A model generated the notes under the pieces. The model made no database searches. It saw nothing but the letters and a program-made list of their open reading frames with translations, and was not told where the DNA came from. This document shows positions 52,413 to 61,415 of a DNA stretch of 64,000 nucleotides, in pieces (the first letter of the stretch is position 1; each line of letters begins with the position of its first letter). A program made the translations under genes and the position numbers. Source of the DNA: an uncultured Allomuricauda sp. (lineage in GTDB: Bacteria > Bacteroidota > Bacteroidia > Flavobacteriales > Flavobacteriaceae); assembly GCF_947501165.1 (NCBI RefSeq), contig NZ_CANMUU010000002.1:1406454-1470453 (forward strand). The letters are read 5' to 3'.

Positions 52413-54185
52413 TTAGGCTACTTCTTCGGCCATGAATTGGGCTTCATACAAATCGCTGTAGTATCCACCTTTTTGAAGCAATTCTTTGTGGGTACCCATC
52501 TCAACAATCTTTCCGGCCTCCATAACAATGATTTTGTCCGCCTTTTTGATTGTAGCCAAACGGTGTGCTATAATAATTGAAGTTCTCCCCTCGGTTATCT
52601 TCTCCGTTGCTCTTTGAATAAGCTGCTCAGAATATGTATCTACTGAAGAAGTGGCCTCATCCAAAATAAGAATACTAGGATTGCTGACAAAGGCTCTCAA
52701 AAACGCAATCAGTTGACGCTGTCCACTGGACAACATGCTTCCCCTCTCCTTCACATTATATTGATAGCCCCCTGGCAAGCTTTGAATAAACTCATCTACT
52801 CCAATTTCTTTTGCAGCTTCGTCTATCGTGTCTTGAGAAATAGTCTCATCCTTCAGCGAAATGTTGTTCGCAATGGTATCTGCAAACAAAAAGACATCTT
52901 GAAGCACAATGGCAATATGCGAACGAAGTGATTTAAGGGTATAGTCCTGAATATCTTGACTATCAATATAAATGTGGCCTGCATCAATTTCATAGAATCG
53001 ATTCAACAAATTGATGATTGTTGATTTTCCAGCACCAGTTGCGCCCACTATCGCTACAGTTTCTCCGGCATTTACCTTGAACGATATCCCATGAAGCACT
53101 TCCTCATTCTCTACATAAGAAAAACGAACATCGGAAAACTCAATATCTCCCTTGACATCTACTTTTTCTAAAGTCCCTGTATCCGGAATATGACTTTCCG
53201 TATCCAAAATTCGAAATACCCGGTTGGCAGCAACCATTCCCATTTGAAGGGTATTGAACTTATCTGCAATTTGACGGAGAGGTCGGAACAACAAATCCAT
53301 TAGGAAGAAAAACGCGAATATGGAACCTGTATCATTCAACCCTGTATTTTCAATGTTTTGGACGACCCCAAAATATACCACTAAACCAATACCCACAGAA
53401 TAGGAAATCTCAGCAATAGGAAAAAAGATGGAGTTATACCAAACCGTTTTCAACCAGGCGTTTTGATGTTTCTCGTTAATGGCTCTGAATTTTTCCTTTT
53501 CAATTTCCTCCCGGTTAAAAAGTTGTACAATTTTCATCCCGGCAATACGCTCCTGCACAAAAGAGTTCAAATTTGAAACTTGGGCCCTTACTTCAATAAA
53601 AGCTATTTTCATGGCTTGCTGAAAAAGTCGGGTGGCCACGAGGATAATTGGTAATATGGCAAAAACAATCAGAGCTAACTTCCAGTTGGTAATGGTCATA
53701 ATGGCTGCCGCAGATATCATTTTCAACAAGTCCGCTACAATCACGAAAAAACCTTGACTAAAGATTTCCCCAATCCGCTGCATATCGGCAACCGCTCTAG
53801 TAACCAAAACTCCAATGGAGGAATTATCGAAATAGGTCATCTTAAAGCCCATCATCCGCTTAAATAGCTTTATGCGAATATCCTTGATGACGGATTCACC
53901 CAAAAGATTGGCAAAATAGTTGAAAAGCAGTTGGGTAATTACTTGCCCGAATAAAACCCCAAGCATGGCCAGCACCAGAAAAAGCAGTAAATCACTATCC
54001 TTCAATGACAACGCTTTGTTGATAATATCTCGGACAAGAACGGGCGTGAGTATGGCAAAACCTGCAGATAAGATAGCCGCCAAAGCCACGACCCAAAAAA
54101 TTGCTTGATAAGGTTTAGTGAATGCAAAAACACGTCTAAAAAGACTAAAATCAAACGCTTTGCCTATCTCTTCTTTCTGGCTCAT
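52413..54185 (-). CDS. ABC transporter, permease and ATPase in one chain
   Basis: 590 residues, half-transporter. Six membrane helices (residues 25-315), then the ATPase: Walker A GATGAGKST (381-389), a Q-loop in VLQDVFLF, signature LSSGQRQ, Walker B ILILDEAT and the H-loop IIAHRL. It is of the MsbA/multidrug exporter type and would act as a homodimer, exporting lipid or drugs. The start overlaps the stop of truA by 4 bases. Confidence 0.93.
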   Translation of the reverse strand: MSQKEEIGKAFDFSLFRRVFAFTKPYQAIFWVVALAAILSAGFAILTPVLVRDIINKALSLKDSDLLLFLVLAMLGVLFGQVITQLLFNYFANLLGESVIKDIRIKLFKRMMGFKMTYFDNSSIGVLVTRAVADMQRIGEIFSQGFFVIVADLLKMISAAAIMTITNWKLALIVFAILPIILVATRLFQQAMKIAFIEVRAQVSNLNSFVQERIAGMKIVQLFNREEIEKEKFRAINEKHQNAWLKTVWYNSIFFPIAEISYSVGIGLVVYFGVVQNIENTGLNDTGSIFAFFFLMDLLFRPLRQIADKFNTLQMGMVAANRVFRILDTESHIPDTGTLEKVDVKGDIEFSDVRFSYVENEEVLHGISFKVNAGETVAIVGATGAGKSTIINLLNRFYEIDAGHIYIDSQDIQDYTLKSLRSHIAIVLQDVFLFADTIANNISLKDETISQDTIDEAAKEIGVDEFIQSLPGGYQYNVKERGSMLSSGQRQLIAFLRAFVSNPSILILDEATSSVDTYSEQLIQRATEKITEGRTSIIIAHRLATIKKADKIIVMEAGKIVEMGTHKELLQKGGYYSDLYEAQFMAEEVA

Positions 54186-54925
54186 GAAAAAATATTTTCT
54201 GGATACACAACTCGAATCAAATATAGGCCTTTTGCTGGCACCGAAACCCCGGCTTTGGACCGACTTTTACTTTTGAGAATTTCCTTCATTTCAGCTGGTT
54301 TGCGCTTTCCCATACCTACTTCCAACAAGGTACCAACAATTGCGCGTACCATATTACGTAAAAAGCGGTCTGCCGTAATCGTAAAAACAAGCTTGTCCGC
54401 CTCAATTGACCATTGGGCCTTACGAACATCACAAATGAAAGTCTTTACATCTGTATTGGATTTGGAAAAGCATTCAAAATCCGAATGTTCCAATAAAATC
54501 GAAGCTGCCTCGTTCATTGCCACTATATCTAACTTTTGTTTTACAAAATGGGCAAAATCGCTATAAAAAGGGACTTTTTCTTGAACCACCCAATATTCAT
54601 AAGTGCGTTCCTCAGCATCGAATCTAGCATGGGCATCCAGCACTACCTGGGAGATATCTTGAATCGCAATGTCTTCAGGTAAGAACGCATTCATTCTATG
54701 GGTCAGTTCATCCAAATCCTGAATGGATTCAACATCAAAGTGTGCAAACATTTCTTTGGCATGTACTCCGGTATCCGTTCTTCCTGCCCCTACGACTTCA
54801 ATAGGTCTCCGTAGAAGGGTGGACATACAATCTTCCAATACCTCCTGCGCGGTAATCGCATTGGGTTGACGCTGCCAACCATGATAGTTTTTTCCAAAAT
54901 AAGAGAACTTGATAAAATATCTCAA
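54182..54925 (-). CDS. truA: tRNA pseudouridine synthase A
   Basis: 247 residues from a TTG start (MRYFIKFSYFGKNYHGWQ is the right family start, quoted in part). Catalytic aspartate in GRTDTGVHA, RTYEYWV, DFECFSK, and RFLRNMVRAIVG. It makes pseudouridine at positions 38-40 of tRNA. First gene of a truA-ABC operon; divergent to the phosphoesterase at 55013. Confidence 0.96.
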   Translation of the reverse strand: MRYFIKFSYFGKNYHGWQRQPNAITAQEVLEDCMSTLLRRPIEVVGAGRTDTGVHAKEMFAHFDVESIQDLDELTHRMNAFLPEDIAIQDISQVVLDAHARFDAEERTYEYWVVQEKVPFYSDFAHFVKQKLDIVAMNEAASILLEHSDFECFSKSNTDVKTFICDVRKAQWSIEADKLVFTITADRFLRNMVRAIVGTLLEVGMGKRKPAEMKEILKSKSRSKAGVSVPAKGLYLIRVVYPENIFS

Positions 54926-55012
54926 GGGAATCCAGTACTTTTAAGAGGTTAAATATAGTTGAATCCTACGCAGTGGTAGTTGTTGGTAAACTTTTTAGCA
55001 AATTTTTAGCGT

Positions 55013-55507
55013 ATGACCAAAATTCTTTTGCTTTCCGATACCCATGGCCATATGGATGAAGCCATTTTAAAGTACGCTAAACAAGCTGACGAAATATGGC
55101 ATGCAGGAGATATAGGAAGTCTTGAAGTAACGGATGCTCTAGAGAAAATTGCTCCTTTACGTGCTGTTTTTGGTAATATTGACGACCATCAAATCCAAAG
55201 GGAATTTCCCGAACATAATCGTTTTTATTGTGAAGAAGTAGATGTTTGGATAACCCATATTGGCGGTTATCCCACGAAATATAATGTAAGGGTAAGGGAA
55301 GATATCAAAAAGAACCCTCCAAAACTTTTTATCTGTGGGCATTCGCATATTTTGAAAGTAATGAATGATAAGAAGCTGGGATTGTTACATATGAACCCTG
55401 GGGCTTGCGGAAAACATGGCTTTCATGCTACTCGAACCATGCTTCGTTTTAGTATTGATAAGGATAAAATATTCAACCTTGAGGTGATTGAATTGGGAAA
55501 AAGATAA
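55013..55507 (+). CDS. YfcE-type metallophosphoesterase
   Basis: 164 residues, calcineurin-like fold: LLSDTHG, HAGDIG, FGNIDDHQ, ITHIGGYP, ICGHSHILK, all five metal-binding motifs are intact. Such small cytoplasmic enzymes are phosphodiesterases acting on cyclic nucleotides or synthetic esters; real substrate unknown. The downstream lipoprotein gene follows at 4 bases. Confidence 0.93.
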   Translation: MTKILLLSDTHGHMDEAILKYAKQADEIWHAGDIGSLEVTDALEKIAPLRAVFGNIDDHQIQREFPEHNRFYCEEVDVWITHIGGYPTKYNVRVREDIKKNPPKLFICGHSHILKVMNDKKLGLLHMNPGACGKHGFHATRTMLRFSIDKDKIFNLEVIELGKR

Positions 55508-55511
55508 TAGT

Positions 55512-56477
55512 ATGAATCGGGTTACTTTTCTTTTCACGTTCTTCATTCTAACGGGATGTCATAACGCTCATAAAACCAAGGAAGTTGTATCTAGCACGCC
55601 CATCTATACTTCAAAAGGCATAACACTCCATGTTCTTGGCACTATTCAAGATGGAGGCAGCCCCCATATAGGGTGTAAAAGAGCTTGCTGCCAATTGCTT
55701 TTTGAAAATCCAGATAAAACTCGAAAAGTTGTCAGTTTAGGGGTGATTGACCATGATAATAACAAAACATATCTTTTCGAAGCTACACCTGATATTTCCA
55801 GTCAATTAAGGCTGCTCAGTGAAGCAGGTGACAAAACCAAGGATGCTCCTGATGGTATTTTTCTGACCCATGCCCATATGGGTCATTATACAGGTTTGAC
55901 GTATTTAGGAAGGGAAGCCTTGGGCGCTAAGGGCATCCCTGTATTCACCATGCCTAAAATGGCTTCGTTTTTAAAGACCAATGGACCTTGGGACCAATTA
56001 ATTGAATTAAAAAATATTGTTTTGGAACCCCTTCAAGATAAAAATGCGGTTAAGCTTTCGGAAGAACTGACCGTAGTTCCTTTTTTAGTTCCACATCGTG
56101 ATGAATATTCTGAAACCGTTGGTTTTAAAATAATGGGGCCTGATAAATCAGTATTGTTTATTCCTGATATCAATAAATGGAGTGTTTGGAATACAAGTAT
56201 TGTTGAAGAAATAAGAAAAGTGGATTTTGCTTTTTTAGACGCAACCTTTTATAGTGGTGAAGAGTTGAACCATAGGGATATTTCTGAGATTCCGCATCCA
56301 TTTGCAATAGAAAGCATAGGGTTATTTAAAGATTTGCCGACGAATGAAAAAAAGAAAATTCATTTCATCCATTTTAACCACACCAATCCTTTATTGGACA
56401 ACACTAGTGAAGCCCATCAGACTGTTATCGAAAACGGTTTTCATATAGCTTCCTTTATGGATACTTTCACTCTTTAG
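55512..56477 (+). CDS. PqqB-like metallo-beta-lactamase-fold lipoprotein
   Basis: 321 residues from the ATG at 55512; the earlier frame would overlap the previous gene. Lipoprotein signal with C16 (LTGC). MBL fold of the PqqB branch: VLGTIQDGGSPHIGC, then C55, C59, C60 of a C-x3-C-C zinc-knuckle-like motif, LTHAHMGHYTGL (H120, H122, H125) and a VPHRDEYSETVGF strand. The usual HxHxDH is HAHMGH. No pqq genes occur nearby and PqqB itself is cytosolic, so this exported relative is probably a hydrolase of other use. Confidence 0.8.
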   Translation: MNRVTFLFTFFILTGCHNAHKTKEVVSSTPIYTSKGITLHVLGTIQDGGSPHIGCKRACCQLLFENPDKTRKVVSLGVIDHDNNKTYLFEATPDISSQLRLLSEAGDKTKDAPDGIFLTHAHMGHYTGLTYLGREALGAKGIPVFTMPKMASFLKTNGPWDQLIELKNIVLEPLQDKNAVKLSEELTVVPFLVPHRDEYSETVGFKIMGPDKSVLFIPDINKWSVWNTSIVEEIRKVDFAFLDATFYSGEELNHRDISEIPHPFAIESIGLFKDLPTNEKKKIHFIHFNHTNPLLDNTSEAHQTVIENGFHIASFMDTFTL

Positions 56478-56545
56478 TTTTGTTTAGGTAAACGTAAGCA
56501 CCATAAAATATTTCCGTCTAATTCCGCAAACAACAGCACAAAAAC

Positions 56546-57406
56546 ATGAAAACACAAAGTTTACGATTACTTCTTTTTGCATCCATAGTTCTATTGACTG
56601 CATGTGTGCAAAAAACAAAGGAAGCACAGACCAAAGCTGAACAACCTGAAAAAATAGTTGAAAAAGCTCCTGTTTATGACACTAATAAACCTGAAACCAT
56701 ATTAAAAGCAGTGGCTTATGCCCATGGAGGTTGGGTAGATCTCTGGAAGAAGCAGGATGTACAGTATACCTACGATTATCGCACAGCTGACGGAAAGGCT
56801 GATGTCTCCGTAGAACGATATGTTTTTAATAATGAAGCTTCTCTTGGAAAATACGTTCAACACGATATTAATATAATGCCAGGTGAAGACGGGGAAGTCA
56901 TACAATACTTCAATGGCGAAGAAACTATAGTGATGGTGGATGGCAAAAAAGCAGAAAATCCGCAATTATTGGGAGTCAGTGATTTCTTAAGGAGAGCCAA
57001 CTACTTTTGGTTTACCATGCCCTATAAATTAACCGATAAGGGAACCATAATAACCTATCAAGGTCAAGAAGAGTACGATGGTAAAACGTATGATAAAGTA
57101 CACGTTACTTATGACCCTGAGATAACAGGCAAAGAACAAAATGATATCTACGTACTCTATGTTAATCCAGACACCAAGTTGATTGACCGTTTCTATTTTT
57201 CATTGCCATTTTTAGGAGTCAATGAACCTGTAATAATTGCAAACTATGAATATGAGAATGTAGATGGTCAATTGATTGCTACAAAACGAACGTACTTTTT
57301 ACCTAGTGAGCAAGGATATTCTGAAGAACCAAACATTGTACAGACCCTTAAAAACGTAAAGTTCAACAATGGGTTTACTACCGAAAGTATGATGGAGAAT
57401 TTATAG
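56546..57406 (+). CDS. DUF6503-like lipoprotein
   Basis: 286 residues. Lipoprotein signal with C20 (LLTAC), a polar linker (to about 50), then a beta-rich domain: AVAYAHGGWVDLWKKQD, YDYRTADGKADVS, DFLRRANYFWFTMPYKL, VHVTYDPEITG, LIDRFYFSLPFLGV. The pattern matches DUF6503 of Bacteroidota (LolA/LppX-like outer-membrane lipoproteins), perhaps binding a hydrophobic ligand. Single gene closed by a strong terminator. Confidence 0.8.
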   Translation: MKTQSLRLLLFASIVLLTACVQKTKEAQTKAEQPEKIVEKAPVYDTNKPETILKAVAYAHGGWVDLWKKQDVQYTYDYRTADGKADVSVERYVFNNEASLGKYVQHDINIMPGEDGEVIQYFNGEETIVMVDGKKAENPQLLGVSDFLRRANYFWFTMPYKLTDKGTIITYQGQEEYDGKTYDKVHVTYDPEITGKEQNDIYVLYVNPDTKLIDRFYFSLPFLGVNEPVIIANYEYENVDGQLIATKRTYFLPSEQGYSEEPNIVQTLKNVKFNNGFTTESMMENL

Positions 57407-57430
57407 TCTTTAGAGATTATAAAAAAACAA

Positions 57431-57456
57431 AACCCCGGCCAAGGCCGGGGTTTTTC
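57431..57456. terminator. strong terminator
   Basis: AACCCCGGCC / GGCCGGGGTT, a 10-bp GC-rich stem around a 2-base loop (or 9 bp with a 4-base loop), A run before, T run after. Serves the DUF6503 gene and the convergent DUF4293 gene. Confidence 0.92.
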
Positions 57457-57482
57457 GCACTAATACTACTAAGATGTTAGGT

Positions 57483-57893
57483 TCAACGTAAGCGATCCAC
57501 AGATTTTACAAGATCTTCATCCTTTTTGATAGCCCTGTTGGCCAAGACCAGAAAAACGATAGAAAATACAGGAATCAGCATCCCAATACCCTTCTCAGAA
57601 ACCTCAGTTTCTCCGGATAAGTTTAGCGATCGGTAAACGAAAAATCCTAGTAAAAAAAGATTTAATATCATATTCAACCTGTTCAACACAAATTGATTTT
57701 GTCGTTTTTTGTACATAAAAATGGTAATCAGAGCTAGACCAGCCGATGCCATAAAACCGGAAATCACGGCAATGCTCTGTAAAGCAAAAACTTCACCTCC
57801 GTTAGCATCCTTCCAGAGACTTAAGAAATACGGCAAAGTCCCCGCGAGCAATGCGACTACCACTAAGAAGAACGTTTGAATCCGTTGAATCAT
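57483..57893 (-). CDS. DUF4293 membrane protein
   Basis: 136 residues, four membrane helices (about 5-25, 37-58, 70-88, 100-118): MIQRIQTFFLVVVALLAG, MASAGLALITIFMYKKRQNQFVLNR (in parts), MILNLFLLGFFVY. MIQRIQT at the start and KKRQ...LNR are the family hallmark of DUF4293, found next to rho in Bacteroidota. Divergent from rho across 193 bases. Confidence 0.88.
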   Translation of the reverse strand: MIQRIQTFFLVVVALLAGTLPYFLSLWKDANGGEVFALQSIAVISGFMASAGLALITIFMYKKRQNQFVLNRLNMILNLFLLGFFVYRSLNLSGETEVSEKGIGMLIPVFSIVFLVLANRAIKKDEDLVKSVDRLR

Positions 57894-58086
57894 TGTACAA
57901 TTTGGATTTCGGACTGCAAAAATAAAGGTCTTTTTTACAAATAACCCAGAATGTTGAAAAATTATTTGTATACTTGTTGCGTTATTTGAGTAAAGCTCAC
58001 CCAGGGATTCTTTTCCCCCACGCAGTACCCCAATAATTTTTCACTTCGATAAAGTATACAACTACGTTTAACTTATTTATACCTTA

Positions 58087-59664
58087 ATGTTTGAGATTTC
58101 AGACCTAAAAGCTAAAAAGCTTCCAGAGCTTCAAGAAATTGCCAAAGATCTAAAAGTTCCCAAGTTCAAATCCCTAAAAAAACTGGATTTGGTTTACCAA
58201 ATTTTAGACCTTCAAGCTTCCAACCCTAAAGTGGTTACAGAAAGTGCGCCCAAATCAGAAGAAAAAGCCGAAGCCAAACCCAGAAGAACTCGGGTTTCTC
58301 GAGAGAAAAAAGAAGAGAAACCAACCCCAGCACCAGAATCTTCGGCAGTACCAGAAAACAAAGAGAAAAAGGAGGAAAAAGCGCCCGTCCATCAAAATCA
58401 AAATAAGCGTGATCACAAACAAGGTGGTCAACAAAAAAATCAGAATAGCCGAAGGAACAACCAACACAATCGGGTCAGTCAACAAGAGAAAAAGAGTAGC
58501 AACTTTGATAAGGATTTAAAAAACCGGTACAAAGAGCCTGAATTCGAATTTGACAGCATCATTGAAAGTGAGGGCGTATTGGATATCATGCAAGACGGTT
58601 ATGGTTTCCTTCGTTCTTCAGATTACAATTATTTGTCGTCACCTGACGATATCTATGTTTCCCAATCCCAAATTAGACTATTTGGACTCAAAACTGGTGA
58701 TACGGTTTTAGGAAACGTTAGACCTCCAAAAGAAGGTGAAAAGTATTTTCCTTTAATCAAAGTGACGAAAATTAATGGTCTAGACCCTCAGGTAGTTCGC
58801 GATCGTGTTTCTTTTGAGCATTTAACTCCACTTTTCCCTAAGGAAAAATTTAGATTGGCCGAAAAACAGAGTACGCTATCAACTCGAATCATCGATTTGT
58901 TCTCTCCTATTGGAAAAGGTCAAAGAGGTATGATCGTATCACAGCCGAAAACGGGTAAAACCATGCTTCTTAAAGATGTGGCCAATGCAATTGCCGCCAA
59001 CCATCCAGAGGTATACCAAATTATTTTGCTTATCGATGAACGTCCAGAGGAGGTTACTGATATGCAACGAAACGTTCGTGGTGAAGTAGTAGCTTCAACT
59101 TTTGATAAAGAAGCAACAGAACACGTAAGAGTTGCAAATATTGTAATTGAAAAAGCCAAAAGACTGGTAGAATGTGGCCATGATGTGGTTATTCTTTTAG
59201 ATTCCATTACACGTTTGGCCAGGGCATATAATACGGTACAGCCTGCATCTGGAAAAGTATTGAGTGGTGGTGTTGATGCCAACGCGCTGCACAAGCCAAA
59301 ACGTTTCTTTGGAGCGGCACGGAATATTGAGAACGGTGGTTCATTGTCTATTATAGCCACTGCCCTTACCGAAACAGGTTCCAAAATGGATGAGGTTATT
59401 TTTGAGGAGTTTAAAGGAACCGGTAATATGGAGCTTCAGTTGGATAGAAGAATCTCCAACCGAAGAATTTTCCCAGCCATCGATCTTATTTCTTCCTCTA
59501 CAAGAAGGGACGACCTTCTTTTGGATGAAAACACCATTCAACGTATGTGGATTATGCGCAAGTATTTAGCAGATATGAACCCGGTTGAGGCTATGGAGTT
59601 TATGGAACAAAGAATAAAACAGACTCGAAACAACGAAGAATTCTTGCTTACCATGAACGAGTAG
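58087..59664 (+). CDS. rho: transcription termination factor Rho
   Basis: 525 residues, about 100 longer than E. coli Rho. Residues 1-45 are the helical N-domain, 50-150 a charged, Q/N/K-rich insert of low complexity, 155-235 the RNA-binding cold-shock-like domain (DGYGFLRS), 250-525 the ATPase with P-loop QPKTGKT (286-292), [12 protein letters not shown] and the R-loop SGGVDANAL. Bacteroidota often have such inserts, which may bind RNA or phase-separate. Followed by a clean terminator. Confidence 0.97.
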   Translation: MFEISDLKAKKLPELQEIAKDLKVPKFKSLKKLDLVYQILDLQASNPKVVTESAPKSEEKAEAKPRRTRVSREKKEEKPTPAPESSAVPENKEKKEEKAPVHQNQNKRDHKQGGQQKNQNSRRNNQHNRVSQQEKKSSNFDKDLKNRYKEPEFEFDSIIESEGVLDIMQDGYGFLRSSDYNYLSSPDDIYVSQSQIRLFGLKTGDTVLGNVRPPKEGEKYFPLIKVTKINGLDPQVVRDRVSFEHLTPLFPKEKFRLAEKQSTLSTRIIDLFSPIGKGQRGMIVSQPKTGKTMLLKDVANAIAANHPEVYQIILLIDERPEEVTDMQRNVRGEVVASTFDKEATEHVRVANIVIEKAKRLVECGHDVVILLDSITRLARAYNTVQPASGKVLSGGVDANALHKPKRFFGAARNIENGGSLSIIATALTETGSKMDEVIFEEFKGTGNMELQLDRRISNRRIFPAIDLISSSTRRDDLLLDENTIQRMWIMRKYLADMNPVEAMEFMEQRIKQTRNNEEFLLTMNE

Positions 59665-59695
59665 GCATTTACTATTGTTTTGACTAAAAGATTTG

Positions 59696-59727
59696 AAAAC
59701 CCTCCAACATATTTGGAGGGTTTTTAC
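59696..59727. terminator. terminator after rho
   Basis: CCCTCCAA / TTGGAGGG (59700-59707, 59713-59720), extended by A/T pairs, 5-base loop, T run behind. 32 bases past the rho stop. Confidence 0.9.
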
Positions 59728-59730
59728 ATA

Positions 59731-59758
59731 TTGGTATTAAAGAAAAGACATATCTTTA
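59731..59758 (+). promoter_or_regulatory. promoter of the 59800 lipoprotein gene
   Basis: TTG (59731-59733), 17-base spacer, TATCTTTA (59751-59758), one mismatch from TAnnTTTG. Right behind the rho terminator and 42 bases before the ATG. Confidence 0.5.
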
Positions 59759-59799
59759 GTACAGTTTTCCCACACACTAAACTCTAAATTTATACCACT

Positions 59800-60474
59800 A
59801 TGAAAAACACCAAGAAAAATGGTCTCTTGCTAGTTTTGGGAGGCATGCTGCTTATCGGAACATCTTGTCAAGAAAAGCCTAAACCTCCACAGGAACCAGA
59901 GCAGGAAGAAAAAGAAACGGTAAAACCACCTTCTGATATTATCTCTATTAGAGAGTCCAAATCCCTTTACGATAACTACACAAAGAATCGTATTGCCCCA
60001 ATCATGGCTTATGAAAAAGAAATGAATGATGATGAAGATTTTGAAGCTGCCCGTTTTGTGGATTTTGACTACAAAACCATGAAACAGTACATTGCCTATG
60101 TAGAACAAGAAGCTAAAAAAGCAAAAGTGGATGTTTCTACATTTCGTTTATATTTTGCCAATTATCCCAATAAAGAAAAATTCCGTGACGGAAAAAAAGT
60201 GGTACATCCCAGACAGAATTCAATCTTTGTACTGCCTACTCTAATGAAGGATGGGCAAAATATGGGATTCTACATTGGAGCCGATGGCCAAGCCAAGCTA
60301 ATACGAAATACAATTAAAGGTAAAGAACAAGGTTATGGAAGCTTAGAGAACAAAACACAAAAATCACAGGCTAGTTTCGTTCCTTCTTTTTCTTCTCCAA
60401 CTTTATTACAAGGTGATCAAAGTTTAATAATGAATCATGGAGGCTCAGGACCACCTCCAGAAACAGATTTCTAA
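59800..60474 (+). CDS. lipoprotein of unknown function
   Basis: 224 residues. Lipoprotein signal with C23 (GTSCQEK), a P/E-rich linker (KPPQEPEQEEKETVKPP), then a soluble domain about 50-185 (SLYDNYTKNRIAPIMAYEKEM; FVDFDYKTMKQYIAYVEQEAKKA; STFRLYFANYP, in parts) and a low-complexity end GGSGPPPETDF. Very similar arrangements are common in flavobacteria without known role. 13 bases before a 7-TM gene: an operon of two. Confidence 0.7.
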   Translation: MKNTKKNGLLLVLGGMLLIGTSCQEKPKPPQEPEQEEKETVKPPSDIISIRESKSLYDNYTKNRIAPIMAYEKEMNDDEDFEAARFVDFDYKTMKQYIAYVEQEAKKAKVDVSTFRLYFANYPNKEKFRDGKKVVHPRQNSIFVLPTLMKDGQNMGFYIGADGQAKLIRNTIKGKEQGYGSLENKTQKSQASFVPSFSSPTLLQGDQSLIMNHGGSGPPPETDF

Positions 60475-60487
60475 TTCCTTTTGTTAA

Positions 60488-61174
60488 ATGACTACCCAAG
60501 AGCTTTTAATATTATTAAAGGACTTTTTCTTTATTCCTATTTATTTAATCACACTGATTGTGAGCATGTTCAATTATAGGAAGTTCTTTGATACAGTATT
60601 AAAGCATTTTCCTCTTATAATTGCTTACACTTTTTTTAATGAGCTCTTGGGCTGTTTTATACGATATAATGAAAGCTTTGCCTTTTTTCCTAAATTGACT
60701 AGCACCAACCAGATTATCTACAACATTTATATCCTCATTTTCTTCCTTTATTTTTATTCCGTATTTCGAAAGGTTATCAAAAACGAGAAAATCAAACAGC
60801 TCATTAAATGGGGAAGCATTTTAGTAGTAATTTGTTATTTGGGGAACAGTTTTTTCCAGAATCCTTTTAATGTAGATTTAATTTATGCCAATGCAATAGG
60901 ATCATGGCTTTTAGTGGCTTACGGTATTTATTATCTGAAAAATCTAAATCCTCCATTTGCATGGAAACTAGATAAACGAAACCTTATGTTTTGGACTACA
61001 ATAAGTCTGGTTATTTTTTATTTATTCTTCCCAATCCTTTTCCTAATAGGTTATCTGCACTTTGAGACGTGGGTTATGTATGAGCTAAAAATGGTACTTA
61101 AAATCTTGATTACGCTTATGTATTTACTTTTCTGTATAGGATTCATTGTATCCCGTAGAAATGCATTCCGCTAA
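60488..61174 (+). CDS. 7-TM membrane protein, unknown
   Basis: 228 residues with about seven hydrophobic helices (about 8-28, 38-57, 75-98, 108-128, 138-154, 162-188, 198-221) and short loops; the C-terminus is basic (SRRNAFR). No conserved charged pore or catalytic motif stands out. It pairs with the lipoprotein gene in front (13-base gap), suggesting they work as a unit in the envelope. I do not recognise the family. Confidence 0.7.
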   Translation: MTTQELLILLKDFFFIPIYLITLIVSMFNYRKFFDTVLKHFPLIIAYTFFNELLGCFIRYNESFAFFPKLTSTNQIIYNIYILIFFLYFYSVFRKVIKNEKIKQLIKWGSILVVICYLGNSFFQNPFNVDLIYANAIGSWLLVAYGIYYLKNLNPPFAWKLDKRNLMFWTTISLVIFYLFFPILFLIGYLHFETWVMYELKMVLKILITLMYLLFCIGFIVSRRNAFR

Positions 61175-61415
61175 CAAGAACCCTATTGGGCAAACCACTT
61201 CTCAACTCTCTTTCACAACAAACTATGCGTATTTCATCGATAAAATATATGTTATTGTAGGTTTTTTCGTTCAATTATTTGTTTAAATACTTTCATCGAT
61301 GAATGATCGCCATTTATCGACAGTAAATAGTTCATAGACCTTAAACAAAGAAAATTGTAAAATGCTAAACTTAGTTTTATACCAATTCTGAATAGAACTT
61401 ACAAAATCTACAAAA
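61175..61415. other. 241-base spacer before the LruC gene
   Basis: No terminator hairpin and no TTG / TAnnTTTG pair stands out. A TAGTTTTA at 61372 with TTG at 61355 is too closely spaced to count. Confidence 0.5.

Noticed and set aside
55512..56477. PQQ biosynthesis locus
   Set aside because: Only a PqqB-like fold is present; no pqqA/C/D/E genes and the protein is exported.
58920..59384. 154-residue - strand frame in rho
   Set aside because: Antisense to the Rho ATPase domain; no domain of its own.
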